Assembly (NCBI GenBank): GCA_901472405.1
Contig: LR590463.1
Span: 2,232,001 to 2,296,000, forward strand
Source of the DNA: Serratia rubidaea
GTDB lineage: Bacteria; Pseudomonadota; Gammaproteobacteria; Enterobacterales; Enterobacteriaceae
DNA: 64,000 nt
Direction of reading: 5' to 3'
This document shows, piece after piece, positions 9,836 through 19,474 of this stretch. Within the stretch, counting starts at the first letter, position 1; the number at the start of each line of letters is the position of its first letter. Both the position numbers and the translations under genes were made by a program. Under the pieces are notes generated by a model, which was not told the DNA's origin, ran no database searches, and was given only the letters and a program-made list of their open reading frames with translations.

Positions 9836-9969
9836 CTGCTGACTCCTGATAAGTGATAAGGCAACCGAGGGGCCGGAATATCCGGCGCGATATGGTTACT
9901 CTAGACCTTAACAACCGATTTGATTAGTGCCATATTGGTGCTTTCTTTATTAAGTAAAACTTTATAGTG

Positions 9970-10898
9970 ATGGATAAACTCAACCGAATGGCGGTGTTTG
10001 CCGTGGTGGTGGCCGAAGGCTCACTGGCGGCGGCCGCGCGGCGGCTGGCATGTCGTCATCGGCGGTCAGCCAGCACCTGCGCACGCTGGAGCAGTCGCTC
10101 GGCGTGCCGCTGCTGCACCGCTCCACGCGCAAGCTGGCGCTGACCGAAGCCGGCGCGGCGTTCTACCCCGGCTGTGAAGCCATGCTGCAGCAGGCGCAAC
10201 AGGCGCAGCAGCGGCTGGCGGAACTGCGGGATACGCTGGTGGGGGAGCTGCGCATCGCCACCACCGTCGGCATCGGCGGCGGGCCGCTGGCCGAGGCGTT
10301 GGCGCCGCTGCTGCAGGCGCATCCGCAGCTGACGCTGCGGGTGCTGGCGGATGACCGGGTGGTGGACATGATTGAGCAGCGGGTGGATATTTCGCTGCGG
10401 GTCAACCGGCAGCTGGCGGACACCTCGATGATCGCGCACGCCCTGAGCGAATGGCCGATGGTGCTGTGCGCCGCGCCGCGCTACCTGAGCCAGCACGGCG
10501 TGCCGGAAACGCCGCAGGCGCTGCAGCATCACCGCTGGATCAGCGGTAATAACGCCGGATTTCCGCTGGATCTGCATCATGCGTCGGGGGAGGTGTTCAA
10601 ACTGCGGCAGGCGCAGGGGCAGATCGTCAGCGACAGCATGCACGTGATGCGCGCCTTTACCCGGATGGGGTTGGGCATCTCCGGCCAGCCGCTGTATGAG
10701 ATCGGCGATGAGCTGCGGCGCGGCGAGCTGATTGCGCTGCTGCCCGCCTGGCGGCCGACGCCATTGCGGCTGCATGCGCTGACGCTGGAGCGCGCCATGC
10801 CGGAGAAAACCCGCCAGGCGCTGCGCTATTTACGCGATTATTTTCGCCGTCTGGCGGAAAAGTCGCTTGCCATCAACGGCGATGACGTCTTCAATTAA
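9970..10898 (+). CDS. LysR-family regulator divergent from the NAD(P)-binding protein
   Basis: LysR-type regulator, 309 aa after repair. The start MDKLNRMAVFAVV at 9970 leads into the N-terminal winged helix (SSSAVSQHLRTLEQ), then a periplasmic-binding-like effector domain (ELRIATTVGIG). A missing G near 10047 breaks the frame inside the helix-turn-helix. The first 26 codons lie in the other frame and would be missed if the gene were started at 10050. It most likely controls the divergent gene at 9194-9835; the effector is unknown. Confidence 0.88.
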
Positions 10899-10918
10899 GG
10901 GACGAGTCAGGAGGTGGT

Positions 10919-11158
10919 GTGCCGCAGCAACTTGAGTTCTTCGACATTCCCAGCCCGTGCCGCGGCATCTGTCAGGCCGATGAGCGCGGATACTGCCGTG
11001 GCTGCCTGCGCAGCCGCGAGGAGCGTTTCGGCTGGATGAACATGAGCGACGCGCAAAAGCGCGAGGTGCTGCGCCTGTGCCGCCAGCGTCTGCTGCGCCT
11101 GCAGCGCGCCAATAAGGCGGCGGAAGAGCACGATCCCGACCAGCCTTCGCTGTTCTAA
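10919..11158 (+). CDS. ydhL: DUF1289 cysteine-rich small protein YdhL
   Basis: 79 residues with a GTG start at 10919 behind a strong ribosome site (caggaggtg). Four cysteines in CRGIC ... YCRGC form a likely metal-binding knuckle, as in the DUF1289 family; the C-terminal half is Arg/Lys/Leu-rich and probably helical. Molecular function is unknown. It follows the LysR gene by 20 bp and precedes ydhF, the same neighbour as in E. coli. Confidence 0.88.
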   Translation: MPQQLEFFDIPSPCRGICQADERGYCRGCLRSREERFGWMNMSDAQKREVLRLCRQRLLRLQRANKAAEEHDPDQPSLF

Positions 11159-11267
11159 GCCTCATTCCCACGAATTTTCCGATCCTGCGCACGGGCCGCC
11201 GCGCGCGGCGTTTCCCTGCGTCGCCGGCTTGTGTATGCTGGAGAAAACACCGTTATGAGGTCTGAAC

Positions 11268-12164
11268 ATGGGTCATCGTATTCATATTGCGCCGCAGGGG
11301 CCGGAATTTTCCCGCATGGTCTGCGGCTACTGGCGGCTGATGGAGTGGGACATGTCACCGCAGCAGCTGCTGGGGTTTATTGAGCAGCACCTGGAACTGG
11401 GGATCACCACCGTCGATCACGCGGATATCTATGGCGGCTATGCGTGCGAGCAGGCGTTCGGCGATGCGCTGCGGCTGCGGCCGGCGCTGCGTCAGCGGCT
11501 GGAGCTGGTCAGTAAATGCGGCATCGCCACCACCGCCAAACCGGGCAACCCGATCGGCCACTATATCACCGACCGTGACCATATCGTCAGCAGCGCCGAG
11601 CAGTCGCTGCACAAGCTGCATACCGATTATCTCGATCTGCTGCTGATTCACCGCCCCGATCCGCTGATGGAGGCCGACGAGGTGGCCGAGGCCTTCGTCG
11701 AGCTGCATAAAAGCGGCAAGGTGCGCCACTTCGGCGTGTCCAACTTTACCCCGTCGCAGTTTACGCTGCTGCAGTCCCGCCTGCCGTTTTCACTGGTCAC
11801 CAATCAGGTTGAGATTTCACCGCTGCACCAGCCGGCGCTGCTGGACGGTACGCTCGATCAGTGCCAGCAGTTGCGCATCAGGCCGATGGCCTGGTCCTGC
11901 CTGGGAGGCGGGCGGTTGTTCAGCGGCGCGGAGTGCCAGCCGCTGCGTGACGAACTGCAGCGCGTGGCGCAGGAGACCGGCGCCGAGACGATTGAACAGG
12001 TGGTCTACGCCTGGGTGATGCGCCTGCCGTCCGCGCCGCTGCCGATTATCGGCTCGGGCAAAATTGAACGGGTTAAATCGGCGCTGGGGGCGCTGCAGCT
12101 GACGCTGAGCCGCGAGCAGTGGTTCCGCATCCGCAAGGCGGCGCTGGGGTACGACGTTCCCTGA
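11268..12164 (+). CDS. ydhF: Aldo/keto reductase YdhF
   Basis: Predicted NADPH-dependent aldo/keto reductase of 298 aa, intact. Catalytic Asp and Tyr lie in TVDHADIYGGY, Lys in LVSKCGI and His in LLLIHRPDPL. The phosphate-binding region IIGSGKIERV is near the C-terminus. The physiological substrate is not known. Start ATG at 11268 behind gttatgaggtctgaac. Follows ydhL, as in E. coli. Confidence 0.93.
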   Translation: MGHRIHIAPQGPEFSRMVCGYWRLMEWDMSPQQLLGFIEQHLELGITTVDHADIYGGYACEQAFGDALRLRPALRQRLELVSKCGIATTAKPGNPIGHYITDRDHIVSSAEQSLHKLHTDYLDLLLIHRPDPLMEADEVAEAFVELHKSGKVRHFGVSNFTPSQFTLLQSRLPFSLVTNQVEISPLHQPALLDGTLDQCQQLRIRPMAWSCLGGGRLFSGAECQPLRDELQRVAQETGAETIEQVVYAWVMRLPSAPLPIIGSGKIERVKSALGALQLTLSREQWFRIRKAALGYDVP

Positions 12165-12170
12165 CGGCGT

Positions 12171-12194
12171 GCGCCGGCCGCTGCCGGCCGGCGC
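12171..12194. terminator. GC hairpin between ydhF and lipase
   Basis: A 10-bp perfect inverted repeat (GCGCCGGCCG / CGGCCGGCGC) with a 4-nt loop between convergent genes. There is no T tract, so terminator function is only likely. Confidence 0.5.
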
Positions 12195-12199
12195 GTTAA

Positions 12200-14026
12200 T
12201 CAGGCCACAATCAGCTGGCCGTCCTGCAGCGACTGCTGGCTGACGCCGACCAGCGTGACGCTGTTGTCACCCAGCCCGATGGTCAGGTTGTTATCCGCTT
12301 GGTGATACTCGACCTGACTGCCGGCGCCGATAAACACCAGTTTGTCGCTCGCCTGCCATCCTTCCAACCGATCGTGGCCGAAGCTGCCGCTGAACAGAAA
12401 CGTATTGTTGCCGCCGCCGGCCTGCAGCTGGTCGTTGCCGGCGCCGCCGACAAACGTATGGCCGCCGAACTGGCCGTTCAGCGTATCGTCGCCCGCCAGT
12501 CCGAACAGCCAGCCGCCGGCCTGCGTCGCCGTCAGGCTGTCGGCGCCGTCGCCGCCGTTGAGCGAATCGGCGTAGGCGGTCAGCCCGGACGCCGAAAGCA
12601 GACCATCCGCGGTGACCTGATGGTCAACGTTTTTATTCAGCACGATCAGCTGCGACTCTTTACTGCGCAGCGTGGCGATATTCTCGGCGAGGGTAATGCC
12701 GCCGTCGGCGTCGCGCAGATACAGGTTGACGCCGTCGTACGCCACCTCACGCTGCTGCAGCGATTGCTCAATGTCCAGCGTATTGCTGCCGTCGCCGCCG
12801 AGGATCCAGTTATAGCCGCCGCCGTCGCGGAAGGTGTCATCACCGGCGCGTCCCTCGAGGTAGTCGTTGCCCTGGCCGCCCTTAATCAAATCGTTACCGT
12901 CGCTGCCGATGATAAACGTCGGCCCGCTGTGGGTCTCGGCATTGCGGTTGAGATCTGTCACCCAGGTGTCGCCGCGGGTAACGTCGGACAGGTTGGAGAC
13001 GATCACCGTCGAGTTCTGCTCGGTAAGGGCGTAAAACGCCGAGTCCAGCACCCGCGTCAGGCCATCCTGATAGGCGCTGGGCAGGTGCGACAGCCAGGTG
13101 GGAATATTCAGGATGGAAAACGGCAGCGCATTCCAGACGGTGGAGGCGTAGTGATCGTTAAAGTTGACGATATTATTGGTGGCGTGCTCTTTCACGCCGT
13201 CATGCACCCCCAGCGAACCGGCGGTCATCGTGCTGCCGTCGAGGGCGCGGAACACCGGATCGTTTTCGTAACCGATATTCAGCACCCGATCGTCCCCCTG
13301 ATGCTGGGTGGGCGAGGCGAACGCCACATAGTTGGCGTGCGAGTAAAAACCACCCCAGTGCGCGTCGCTCATGCTGGCCATGCTGTTGACGGCCATGCCG
13401 CCCAGGCTGTGGCCGCTGACCACCACGTCTTCACCGCTCAGGCCGTTTTGTTGCGCAAAACGCGCCACGTCCCCCAGCAGGGTATTAAAGGCGTTGAGCG
13501 CATAGTGGTCGGCATAGCCCGCCGGGCCGAAGCCGGCCAGCAGATCGTTAATCACATCGCCGATGCTGTCACTGATGATCGACTCGCGCGGCCCGCTGGT
13601 GCCGCGAAAGGCGATGCCAATCTCGGTCAGCCTGCCGGCGTCGTCATATTTCGCCAGCACCTCCGCCTGCGCCGTTTCGTAGCCCTTGCTTTCGCCGAAA
13701 TAGGTGCCGCGGTCGTCGGTTTTTCCCTGGTAGCCCAGCTGCTGCGCACTGACCCGCGTCCAGCCGGCGGCGGTGACCGCCTCCAGCGCGGCTTTTTCCG
13801 CATCCGGGTTCCAGGGAATGCCGGGCAGCGCGCCCTGCGAGTCGGTACTGCCGAGGATGCCGCCGACCAGGGTCAGCGGCAGTCCCAGGCCATAGCCGTT
13901 ATGCTGGTAGCCGACGGCGAAACCGTTGTCGATGTTATGGTATGCATAGTGGGAGATCGCCATCGCGTCGGCGAACAGCGTTTTAGACGCCGCAGCGTCC
14001 GTCTCACGGTAATCAAAAATGCCCAT
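12200..14026 (-). CDS. lipA: Secreted RTX lipase, LipA / family I.3
   Basis: Extracellular triacylglycerol lipase, 608 aa, intact, closely resembling S. marcescens LipA (613 aa). The start MGIFDYRETD at 14026 follows aaaaggaac; an upstream in-frame start is unsupported. The catalytic serine is Ser207 in the GHSLGG box. Calcium-binding RTX repeats (GSDGNDLIKGGQGNDYLEG) begin near residue 375, with more near 520-560. There is no N-terminal signal peptide; the hydrophobic C-terminus (DGQLIVA) fits secretion by an ABC type I exporter. Known LipA proteins use LipBCD, which is not in this window. Confidence 0.94.
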   Translation of the reverse strand: MGIFDYRETDAAASKTLFADAMAISHYAYHNIDNGFAVGYQHNGYGLGLPLTLVGGILGSTDSQGALPGIPWNPDAEKAALEAVTAAGWTRVSAQQLGYQGKTDDRGTYFGESKGYETAQAEVLAKYDDAGRLTEIGIAFRGTSGPRESIISDSIGDVINDLLAGFGPAGYADHYALNAFNTLLGDVARFAQQNGLSGEDVVVSGHSLGGMAVNSMASMSDAHWGGFYSHANYVAFASPTQHQGDDRVLNIGYENDPVFRALDGSTMTAGSLGVHDGVKEHATNNIVNFNDHYASTVWNALPFSILNIPTWLSHLPSAYQDGLTRVLDSAFYALTEQNSTVIVSNLSDVTRGDTWVTDLNRNAETHSGPTFIIGSDGNDLIKGGQGNDYLEGRAGDDTFRDGGGYNWILGGDGSNTLDIEQSLQQREVAYDGVNLYLRDADGGITLAENIATLRSKESQLIVLNKNVDHQVTADGLLSASGLTAYADSLNGGDGADSLTATQAGGWLFGLAGDDTLNGQFGGHTFVGGAGNDQLQAGGGNNTFLFSGSFGHDRLEGWQASDKLVFIGAGSQVEYHQADNNLTIGLGDNSVTLVGVSQQSLQDGQLIVA

Positions 14027-14238
14027 AGCCAGTTCCTTTTGATGCCGGTTGCCGTTATGTTGGTGATTCGTATGATGATCTTCGGCAGCCGGGGTGTAGG
14101 TTAAACAGGGTAAGCCGAATGACAACTGGTCAGATGACAGACCACAAGCGGTAAAAAAGTATTAGCACAGATGGATAATTATGCGAGCCGGACAGGCAAT
14201 ATTGTGCACCCGCCGGGTGTGGTGATGCCTGTTTGTTG

Positions 14239-14361
14239 TACCCTAAATAATTCGAGTTGCAGGAAGGCGGCAAGGGAAGGAATCCCGATGAGCTTACACC
14301 GGTAAGTGATTCGGGTGACTGAGCGCCGGCAACGCACCTGCAGCTTGAAGTATGACGGGTA
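14239..14361. repeat. Dispersed palindromic repeat, copy B (tandem with C)
   Basis: 123-bp element with imperfect terminal inverted repeats: it begins TACCCTAAATAATTCGAG and ends CTTGAAGTATGACGGGTA. It is nearly identical to copy C, differing at about two positions, and separated from it by 2 bp. Confidence 0.9.
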
Positions 14362-14363
14362 GT

Positions 14364-14486
14364 TACCCTAAATAATTCGAGTTGCAGGAAGGCGGCAAGG
14401 GAAGGAATCCCGATAAGCTTACACCGGTAAGTGATTCGGGTGACTGAGCGCCGGCAACGCACCTGCAACTTGAAGTATGACGGGTA
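14364..14486. repeat. Dispersed palindromic repeat, copy C (tandem with B)
   Basis: Same 123-bp element and orientation as copy B. The pair occupies most of the 504-bp gap between the lipase and sodC. No coding capacity. Confidence 0.9.
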
Positions 14487-14530
14487 TATACTCAAGGTTC
14501 GATAACGGACATGAATGGAGAGGTTGATTT

Positions 14531-15052
14531 ATGAAACATTTCTGGTGTGCGGCAATCGGTCTGCTGGCCTGCGGCGTCGCCCAGGCGGCAACGGAAGAGG
14601 TGGAGATACATTTGGTGACCGCGCAGGGCATCGGTCAGGATATTGGCAAGATCGCCATCAGCGAAACGCCGTACGGGCTGCAGTTCACGCCGCAGCTAAA
14701 AGCGTTGCCTGCCGGCATTCACGGTTTTCACGTACATGAAAACGGCAGCTGCGAACCGGCGATGAAAGAGGGCAAGGCGGTGGCGGCACTGGCGGCCGGC
14801 GGCCACTTTGACCCGCAGAAAACCGGCAAACACCTGGGGCCGTATGCTGATGGCCACCTGGGGGACTTGCCGGCCATCTACGTGGCCGAGGACGGCACCG
14901 CCAGCTACCCGGTGCTGGCGCCGCGGCTGAAAAAAATCAGCGAGATTGAAGGCAAGGCGCTGATGGTGCACGTCGGCGGCGATAACCATGCCGACCAGCC
15001 GAAACCGCTGGGCGGCGGCGGCGATCGCTTCGCCTGCGGGGTGATTAAATAA
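14531..15052 (+). CDS. sodC: Periplasmic Cu/Zn superoxide dismutase SodC
   Basis: Exported Cu,Zn superoxide dismutase of 173 aa, intact. Signal peptide with cleavage near GVAQA/ATEE. Copper ligands in GFHVHENGSC, zinc-site residues in AGGHFDP and HLGPYADGHLGDLP, the late copper His in MVHVGGDNHAD, and the disulfide Cys in DRFACGVI. ATG at 14531 with ggagagg upstream. E. coli has ydhF directly beside sodC; here the lipase and two repeats lie between. Confidence 0.96.
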   Translation: MKHFWCAAIGLLACGVAQAATEEVEIHLVTAQGIGQDIGKIAISETPYGLQFTPQLKALPAGIHGFHVHENGSCEPAMKEGKAVAALAAGGHFDPQKTGKHLGPYADGHLGDLPAIYVAEDGTASYPVLAPRLKKISEIEGKALMVHVGGDNHADQPKPLGGGGDRFACGVIK

Positions 15053-15059
15053 CCACGCG

Positions 15060-17099
15060 TCAGGACGGGGTCGCCGTGACGGTGGCTCCGTCGTCCTGCG
15101 GCGGGGCGATCGCCTGTCGCAGCTGCTGCAGCGAACAGTACAGCCGCCACACCAGCCCGGCCAGTTCCCGCGCCGCCGGCTCATGATGCTGCGCCAGCGC
15201 ATCGCTGATCCGCTGTAACTCCTGCAGCGTTGTATCCAGCGAACGGTGCTGGACGCCTTTCTCCGTCATAATGCCGCGCAGGCAGTGAATACAGCGATCG
15301 CGCACCGCCGCGAGCGGGTCGGAGCGCGTCTGCCAGTCGCGCAGTTGCCAGACGATATGGCTGCAGTTGAGCAGCACCACGCCCCAGCGCAGCAGCCAGG
15401 TGCGCGCTTCCTGATCCTGGCTCTGATTCAGCTGGCTGATGCGGTGGTAAATCAGCGATTCAAACCGGCTCTGACGCAGCTGCGGCTTACTGCTCAGCTG
15501 GTCGATAAAGTCGCGCCGCAGGGCGCGAATAATGCGTCGGCTTTTGCGCTTGTCCGAGCTGGGGCGCAGGATCTGAAAGGCCAGCCCGGCCAGCAGCACC
15601 CCGACGATCTTGCCGATATTGTCATTGAGGAACGACTGATAGTCGTAGCTCGGCGGGTTGGTGATAGTGAGAAAAGAGCCCATAAAAACGATCAGCTGTC
15701 CCCACAGCGCCGCGTAGGGCGGGTGCTGCAGTTTGAGCATCTGCATGGTGACCAGCACCGGGAACAGAAAGGCGCAGAACAGCCAGAAATCGTCGATCTG
15801 CACCATCAGGCCGAACTTCACCACAAAACAGCCGACGGACAGTAGAATCAGCGCCTTTAACAGCGTGGTGATGCTTTTGATCGGCGACGGCGTGGCGGAG
15901 TAGAGCACGCAGCTGATGGCGGTCAGCGTCAGCGCGGCGCTGCCGGCCTCCCACTGGGTGTTAATCCAGTAGGCGCAGCCGATCACGATGCTTAAAAAGG
16001 TGCGCACCCCGTTGTAGGCCGCCTCATAGCTGTCGGTATGGCGCGCCAGCGCGCTGACCGCCGGAGGCTGCATGCTGCTGACCGGCGTGGCGCTTTCCAG
16101 CTGCAGCAGCCAGCGGTTGGCCTGCAGATACAGCCAGCAGAAGTTGCGCAACCGCAGGAAGAAGGCGCGGTGGCGGTAGTCCGCCTCGTCCCGCGGTGCG
16201 ATCTGCTGCAGGATTTTCGCCAGCCGGTATTTGTCGGTATGCGCATCGCGCAGCTCTTCCAGCAGCTGCGCCAGCACCGGCGCCAGGTTGGCCGGCGGAT
16301 CCGGCCAGTTGAGCAGCATGCGCCGCAGGCTGGAGATGACGCTGGTCAGGCGCAGCTGCAGGTGCAGCATATAGTTGAGCAGATGGTTTTGCCGGCGCAG
16401 CCGGTAGTGGCTCCAGAACGCCTGAATCCGCAGCAGGTTCATGGTGAGGATCTGGCTGATGACCCCTTCGTGCGAGGTGCGGATCTGCGGCGTAATCTCC
16501 GGACGCCACAGCATGTCGGCGTGCTCCAGCAGGCGCAGATGCATGCGGCGCAGCGAGGTCAGCAGCGTTGCGCCGTCGGAGGTGCTGGGCAGGATCATCA
16601 TCATCAGCGCGCCGCACAGGATACCGGTAATCACCTCGCAGACGCGCGCCTGGGCGAGGTCGAAGATATCCAGCGTATCCGTCATGTTGACGGTACTGAA
16701 GGCGATAATGGCGGCGGTGTAGCCCGACAGGGCGAAGGCATAGGAGACATTATTCTGGTAGTGGTTGGAAATATAGGTGCACAGCCCGATCCAGGCGGCG
16801 ATAAACAGCGTGAACAGCCAGGGGTCATTCAGGCAGTGGCCGGCGATGGCGACCGACGCCGCGGCGCCGACCAGGCTGCCGATAATCCGACCGATGCTTT
16901 TGCTGATAACGCCGCCCACCGTGGGGAAGCTGACTACCGCCGCCGAGGTCAGCGCCCAGTAGGGTTCGTCGAGGTCGAGGGCGAACGCCACCCAGAGCGC
17001 CAGACACATCGCCAGCGAATTACGCAGCGCGTAGCGCCACTGGCCGCCGGTAGCGCGGCCCCAGGGCGTACGTTTCCACTCCAGAAACGGCAGGTTCAT
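15060..17099 (-). CDS. ydhK: FUSC-family efflux inner-membrane protein YdhK (AaeB-like)
   Basis: 679-residue inner-membrane protein of the fusaric-acid-resistance/aromatic-acid exporter family, intact. Two blocks of membrane helices, near residues 25-170 and 355-490, flank a cytoplasmic region. It likely works with the periplasmic adaptor YdhJ and the small YdhI to export hydrophobic or aromatic compounds; the substrate is not established. Last gene of ydhI-ydhJ-ydhK; its stop lies 8 bp from the convergent sodC stop. Confidence 0.92.
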   Translation of the reverse strand: MNLPFLEWKRTPWGRATGGQWRYALRNSLAMCLALWVAFALDLDEPYWALTSAAVVSFPTVGGVISKSIGRIIGSLVGAAASVAIAGHCLNDPWLFTLFIAAWIGLCTYISNHYQNNVSYAFALSGYTAAIIAFSTVNMTDTLDIFDLAQARVCEVITGILCGALMMMILPSTSDGATLLTSLRRMHLRLLEHADMLWRPEITPQIRTSHEGVISQILTMNLLRIQAFWSHYRLRRQNHLLNYMLHLQLRLTSVISSLRRMLLNWPDPPANLAPVLAQLLEELRDAHTDKYRLAKILQQIAPRDEADYRHRAFFLRLRNFCWLYLQANRWLLQLESATPVSSMQPPAVSALARHTDSYEAAYNGVRTFLSIVIGCAYWINTQWEAGSAALTLTAISCVLYSATPSPIKSITTLLKALILLSVGCFVVKFGLMVQIDDFWLFCAFLFPVLVTMQMLKLQHPPYAALWGQLIVFMGSFLTITNPPSYDYQSFLNDNIGKIVGVLLAGLAFQILRPSSDKRKSRRIIRALRRDFIDQLSSKPQLRQSRFESLIYHRISQLNQSQDQEARTWLLRWGVVLLNCSHIVWQLRDWQTRSDPLAAVRDRCIHCLRGIMTEKGVQHRSLDTTLQELQRISDALAQHHEPAARELAGLVWRLYCSLQQLRQAIAPPQDDGATVTATPS

Positions 17100-17108
17100 T
17101 GATTAAGC

Positions 17109-17966
17109 CTACTGATGTATCGAAATGGTGCAGGTGGTGCCGGCCACCAGCGTCAGATCGGCGGGCACATCGCGCAATTTTATCCGCACCGGTACGCGTT
17201 GCGCCAAACGCACCCAGGGGACATTGGGTTTAACATCCATTAATAAATCGCCGCCGTTTTCGACGCTTTGGTCATAAATAGCGCGACCGATGCTCTCGAC
17301 CTCACCCTGTAAAGGCACATTGCCGTTATATAAAACGATGTCCGCTTTGTTTCCCTCTTTAATATGCTTGAGCTTGGTTTCTTCGAAATAGCCGAGCACA
17401 TAAAAGGAGTGCACATCGACCAACGCCACCAGCGGGGAGCCGGCGCTGGCATAGTTACCCACCCGCGCCTGCAAATTAGTGATATAGCCATCGGTCGGCG
17501 CATAAATTTGCGTTTTACTTAAATTCCATTTTGCCTGTTCAAGATTTGCCTGCGCCGCTTTATACGCCGCTTTCATTGCCTGGGCGGTTAAATTTGCAGC
17601 GTCTAACGACTCACTGGAAATAACGTCGCGCGGCAGTCCACGCCGGCGCGCGGCTTCATGCTCGGCCTTCGCCAGGTCAGACTGCGCCTTGGCAAGCGCC
17701 GCGTCGGCATGCGCCAGCGCGATGCGGTAAGGCTCGGCATCCAGGCTGAAAATCAGGCTGCCGGCGGAAACATATTGGTTATCGTGTACGGTTATTTGGG
17801 TCAGCCGGCCTGAGACTTCCGGTGTGATATTGACCAGTTCCGCGCGCACTTTGCCGTCGCGGGTCCAGGGAGACTGCATATAATAATTCCACAGCCACCA
17901 GCCGGCGCAAATGGCGACGGCGCAGACAATCACCGTGGAAAAATATTTTAATGTTTTATACTTCAT
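17109..17966 (-). CDS. ydhJ: Membrane fusion protein YdhJ (HlyD family)
   Basis: 285-residue periplasmic adaptor with one N-terminal membrane helix (YFSTVIVCAVAICAGWWLW), lipoyl-like halves (VSGRLTQITVHDN and APTDGYITNLQARVG), an Ala-rich hairpin (about residues 75-145) and a C-terminal beta barrel. Intact. Lies 9 bp upstream of ydhK and 3 bp after ydhI, so one operon. Confidence 0.93.
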   Translation of the reverse strand: MKYKTLKYFSTVIVCAVAICAGWWLWNYYMQSPWTRDGKVRAELVNITPEVSGRLTQITVHDNQYVSAGSLIFSLDAEPYRIALAHADAALAKAQSDLAKAEHEAARRRGLPRDVISSESLDAANLTAQAMKAAYKAAQANLEQAKWNLSKTQIYAPTDGYITNLQARVGNYASAGSPLVALVDVHSFYVLGYFEETKLKHIKEGNKADIVLYNGNVPLQGEVESIGRAIYDQSVENGGDLLMDVKPNVPWVRLAQRVPVRIKLRDVPADLTLVAGTTCTISIHQ

Positions 17967-17969
17967 CGG

Positions 17970-18206
17970 TTACCAACTCGCTAAGATCCACAAAGAGCCG
18001 CTGACGGCAATGATGAAAATGGATAAATCCATTAACATCGGATGCCAGATTTCGCCGGAATAGAGCCAGTTGCGCAGCAGGCGATGCGCCAGCAGCCAAA
18101 AAACCAGGCCCAGTAAGAATGCTTTAAACATGGGGGGGAAATAAAGCGATGCGCCCAATACCAAATCGGGCAGCGGTGCGCTCGAATGTAACCATGGGGT
18201 AATCAA
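17970..18206 (-). CDS. ydhI: DUF1656 small membrane protein YdhI
   Basis: 78-residue inner-membrane protein with two helices, the standard partner of YdhJ/YdhK-type efflux. I chose a TTG start at 18206. It gives the exact length and register of E. coli YdhI ([15 protein letters not shown] against PLQDLVFGASVYFPP) and has an AGGA ribosome site 9 bp upstream. A TTG at 18227 would also be open but adds seven residues without support. Confidence 0.85.
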   Translation of the reverse strand: MITPWLHSSAPLPDLVLGASLYFPPMFKAFLLGLVFWLLAHRLLRNWLYSGEIWHPMLMDLSIFIIAVSGSLWILASW

Positions 18207-18358
18207 TTTAACTATTCCTACGTGCAAATGTGTAATATATTCGAATATTTGGTAACCAAATGCTGCTAAGTTTACTGGCGAATTTGAGAATATCCATTAT
18301 ATACATTTGTATTTTTAATGTGATTTACCCAAAATAGAGTATCATCTGGGAGATTAAT

Positions 18359-18372
18359 ATTAGCATGCTAAT
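18359..18372. promoter_or_regulatory. SlyA operator in the slyA leader
   Basis: ATTAGCATGCTAAT is a perfect 14-bp palindrome differing by one base from the SlyA consensus TTAGCAAGCTAA. It lies 15 bp before the slyA start in the slyA/ydhI divergent region, implying autoregulation and possible control of ydhIJK. Confidence 0.72.
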
Positions 18373-18387
18373 TATAAGGAGGGGTAA

Positions 18388-18822
18388 GTGGAATCAACGT
18401 TAGGTTCGGATTTAGCACGATTGGTTCGTGTTTGGCGCGCGCTCATCGATCATCGGCTAAAACCGCTGGAGCTCACTCAGACGCATTGGGTAACGCTGCA
18501 CAATATCAGTCGGCTGCCGCCGGAGCAGTCGCAGATTCAGCTGGCTAAGGCGATTGGCATTGAGCAACCTTCACTGGTGCGTACGCTGGACCAGCTGGAA
18601 GAGAAGGGGCTGATCACGCGGCATATCTGCGCCAACGATCGGCGGGCGAAGCGTATTAAACTGACCGAGGCCGCAGCGCCGATTATTCGTGAGGTGGACA
18701 GCGTTATCAGTTCGACGCGCGGCGAAATCCTGAGCGGCATCACGCCGGAAGAGGTGCAGCTGTTGGTGACGCTGATTAGTAAACTTGAGCAGAACATTAC
18801 CGATTTACAGAATAAACAATAA
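18388..18822 (+). CDS. slyA: Transcriptional regulator SlyA (MarR family; RovA/Hor)
   Basis: 144-residue winged-helix MarR-type dimer that controls envelope, virulence and secondary-metabolite genes, often by opposing H-NS. The start is GTG at 18388 behind a strong AAGGAGGGG. The DNA-binding core ([27 protein letters not shown]) and wing ([12 protein letters not shown]) are intact. Divergent from ydhIJK as in E. coli, with a SlyA palindrome overlapping its leader. Confidence 0.96.
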   Translation: MESTLGSDLARLVRVWRALIDHRLKPLELTQTHWVTLHNISRLPPEQSQIQLAKAIGIEQPSLVRTLDQLEEKGLITRHICANDRRAKRIKLTEAAAPIIREVDSVISSTRGEILSGITPEEVQLLVTLISKLEQNITDLQNKQ

Positions 18823-18864
18823 TTTTTAAAGCATTGCACGATTACATTTACAGCAGCAAAAAAT

Positions 18865-18892
18865 AAAACCGGAGGCCAGGGCCTCCGGTTTT
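18865..18892. terminator. Bidirectional terminator slyA/slyB
   Basis: Perfect 13-bp stem (AAAACCGGAGGCC / GGCCTCCGGTTTT) with a 2-nt loop between convergent genes. Confidence 0.88.
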
Positions 18893-18911
18893 ACGTTGGA
18901 AAACGGTGCGT

Positions 18912-19379
18912 TTACAGCGGGGAAACGGTAACCGTGTTGCCGGAACGCGCCATGCGCACGCGCTGGCCCGGGCTGAACTTGGTGGCGCCCGCTTTTTGCA
19001 CCACGACAATGTTGTCGCCTTTGGTGTCCGGACGGATTTCCAGCTCGACGCCGGCGGTGCGGCCGGCAACTTCGCCGATCTGATCGCCGGCCACGCCGCC
19101 GGCAACCGCGCCCGCTGCGGTGGCCAGGCTGCGGCCGGTGCCGCCGCCGATGGTGTTGCCCAGGAAGCCGCCAATCACCGCGCCGCCGATGGTGCCGAGC
19201 ATGTTAGAACCGCCTTCGCCCTGGATTTTCACCGGACGCACGGAAACCAGCGTGCCGTAGCTGGCCTGCTGCACCTGCTTCGCCTGCGCCGACGTATAAA
19301 CATCGCCAGACATGGAATCATTGGCACAGCCGGCCAGCGTCAGCCCGGCAAGAGCAACAACGATAAGACGTTTGATCAT
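18912..19379 (-). CDS. slyB: Outer-membrane lipoprotein SlyB
   Basis: 155-residue lipoprotein with lipobox LAGC (lipidated Cys18). A glycine-zipper pair follows (GTIGGAVIGGFLGNTIGGGTG and ATAAGAVAGGVAGDQIGE), then a C-terminal small beta domain. In E. coli and Salmonella SlyB is PhoPQ-induced and stabilises the outer membrane under stress. Intact, convergent with slyA. A PhoP-like direct repeat lies upstream on this strand. Confidence 0.95.
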   Translation of the reverse strand: MIKRLIVVALAGLTLAGCANDSMSGDVYTSAQAKQVQQASYGTLVSVRPVKIQGEGGSNMLGTIGGAVIGGFLGNTIGGGTGRSLATAAGAVAGGVAGDQIGEVAGRTAGVELEIRPDTKGDNIVVVQKAGATKFSPGQRVRMARSGNTVTVSPL

Positions 19380-19474
19380 ATAAAACTCCTGATTTTAGTA
19401 TTCCATAACCTGGCCATCCCAGGCGAGATTCGGTGAAAGATAGACAAAGTATGGTCCAAAGCTGCGTAAATGCC

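Noticed and set aside
12299..14104. A 601-codon open frame on the plus strand opposite the lipase
   Set aside because: It is a high-GC antisense shadow: Val/Ala/Arg-rich with no domain, no ribosome site, and the minus-strand lipase explains the region fully.
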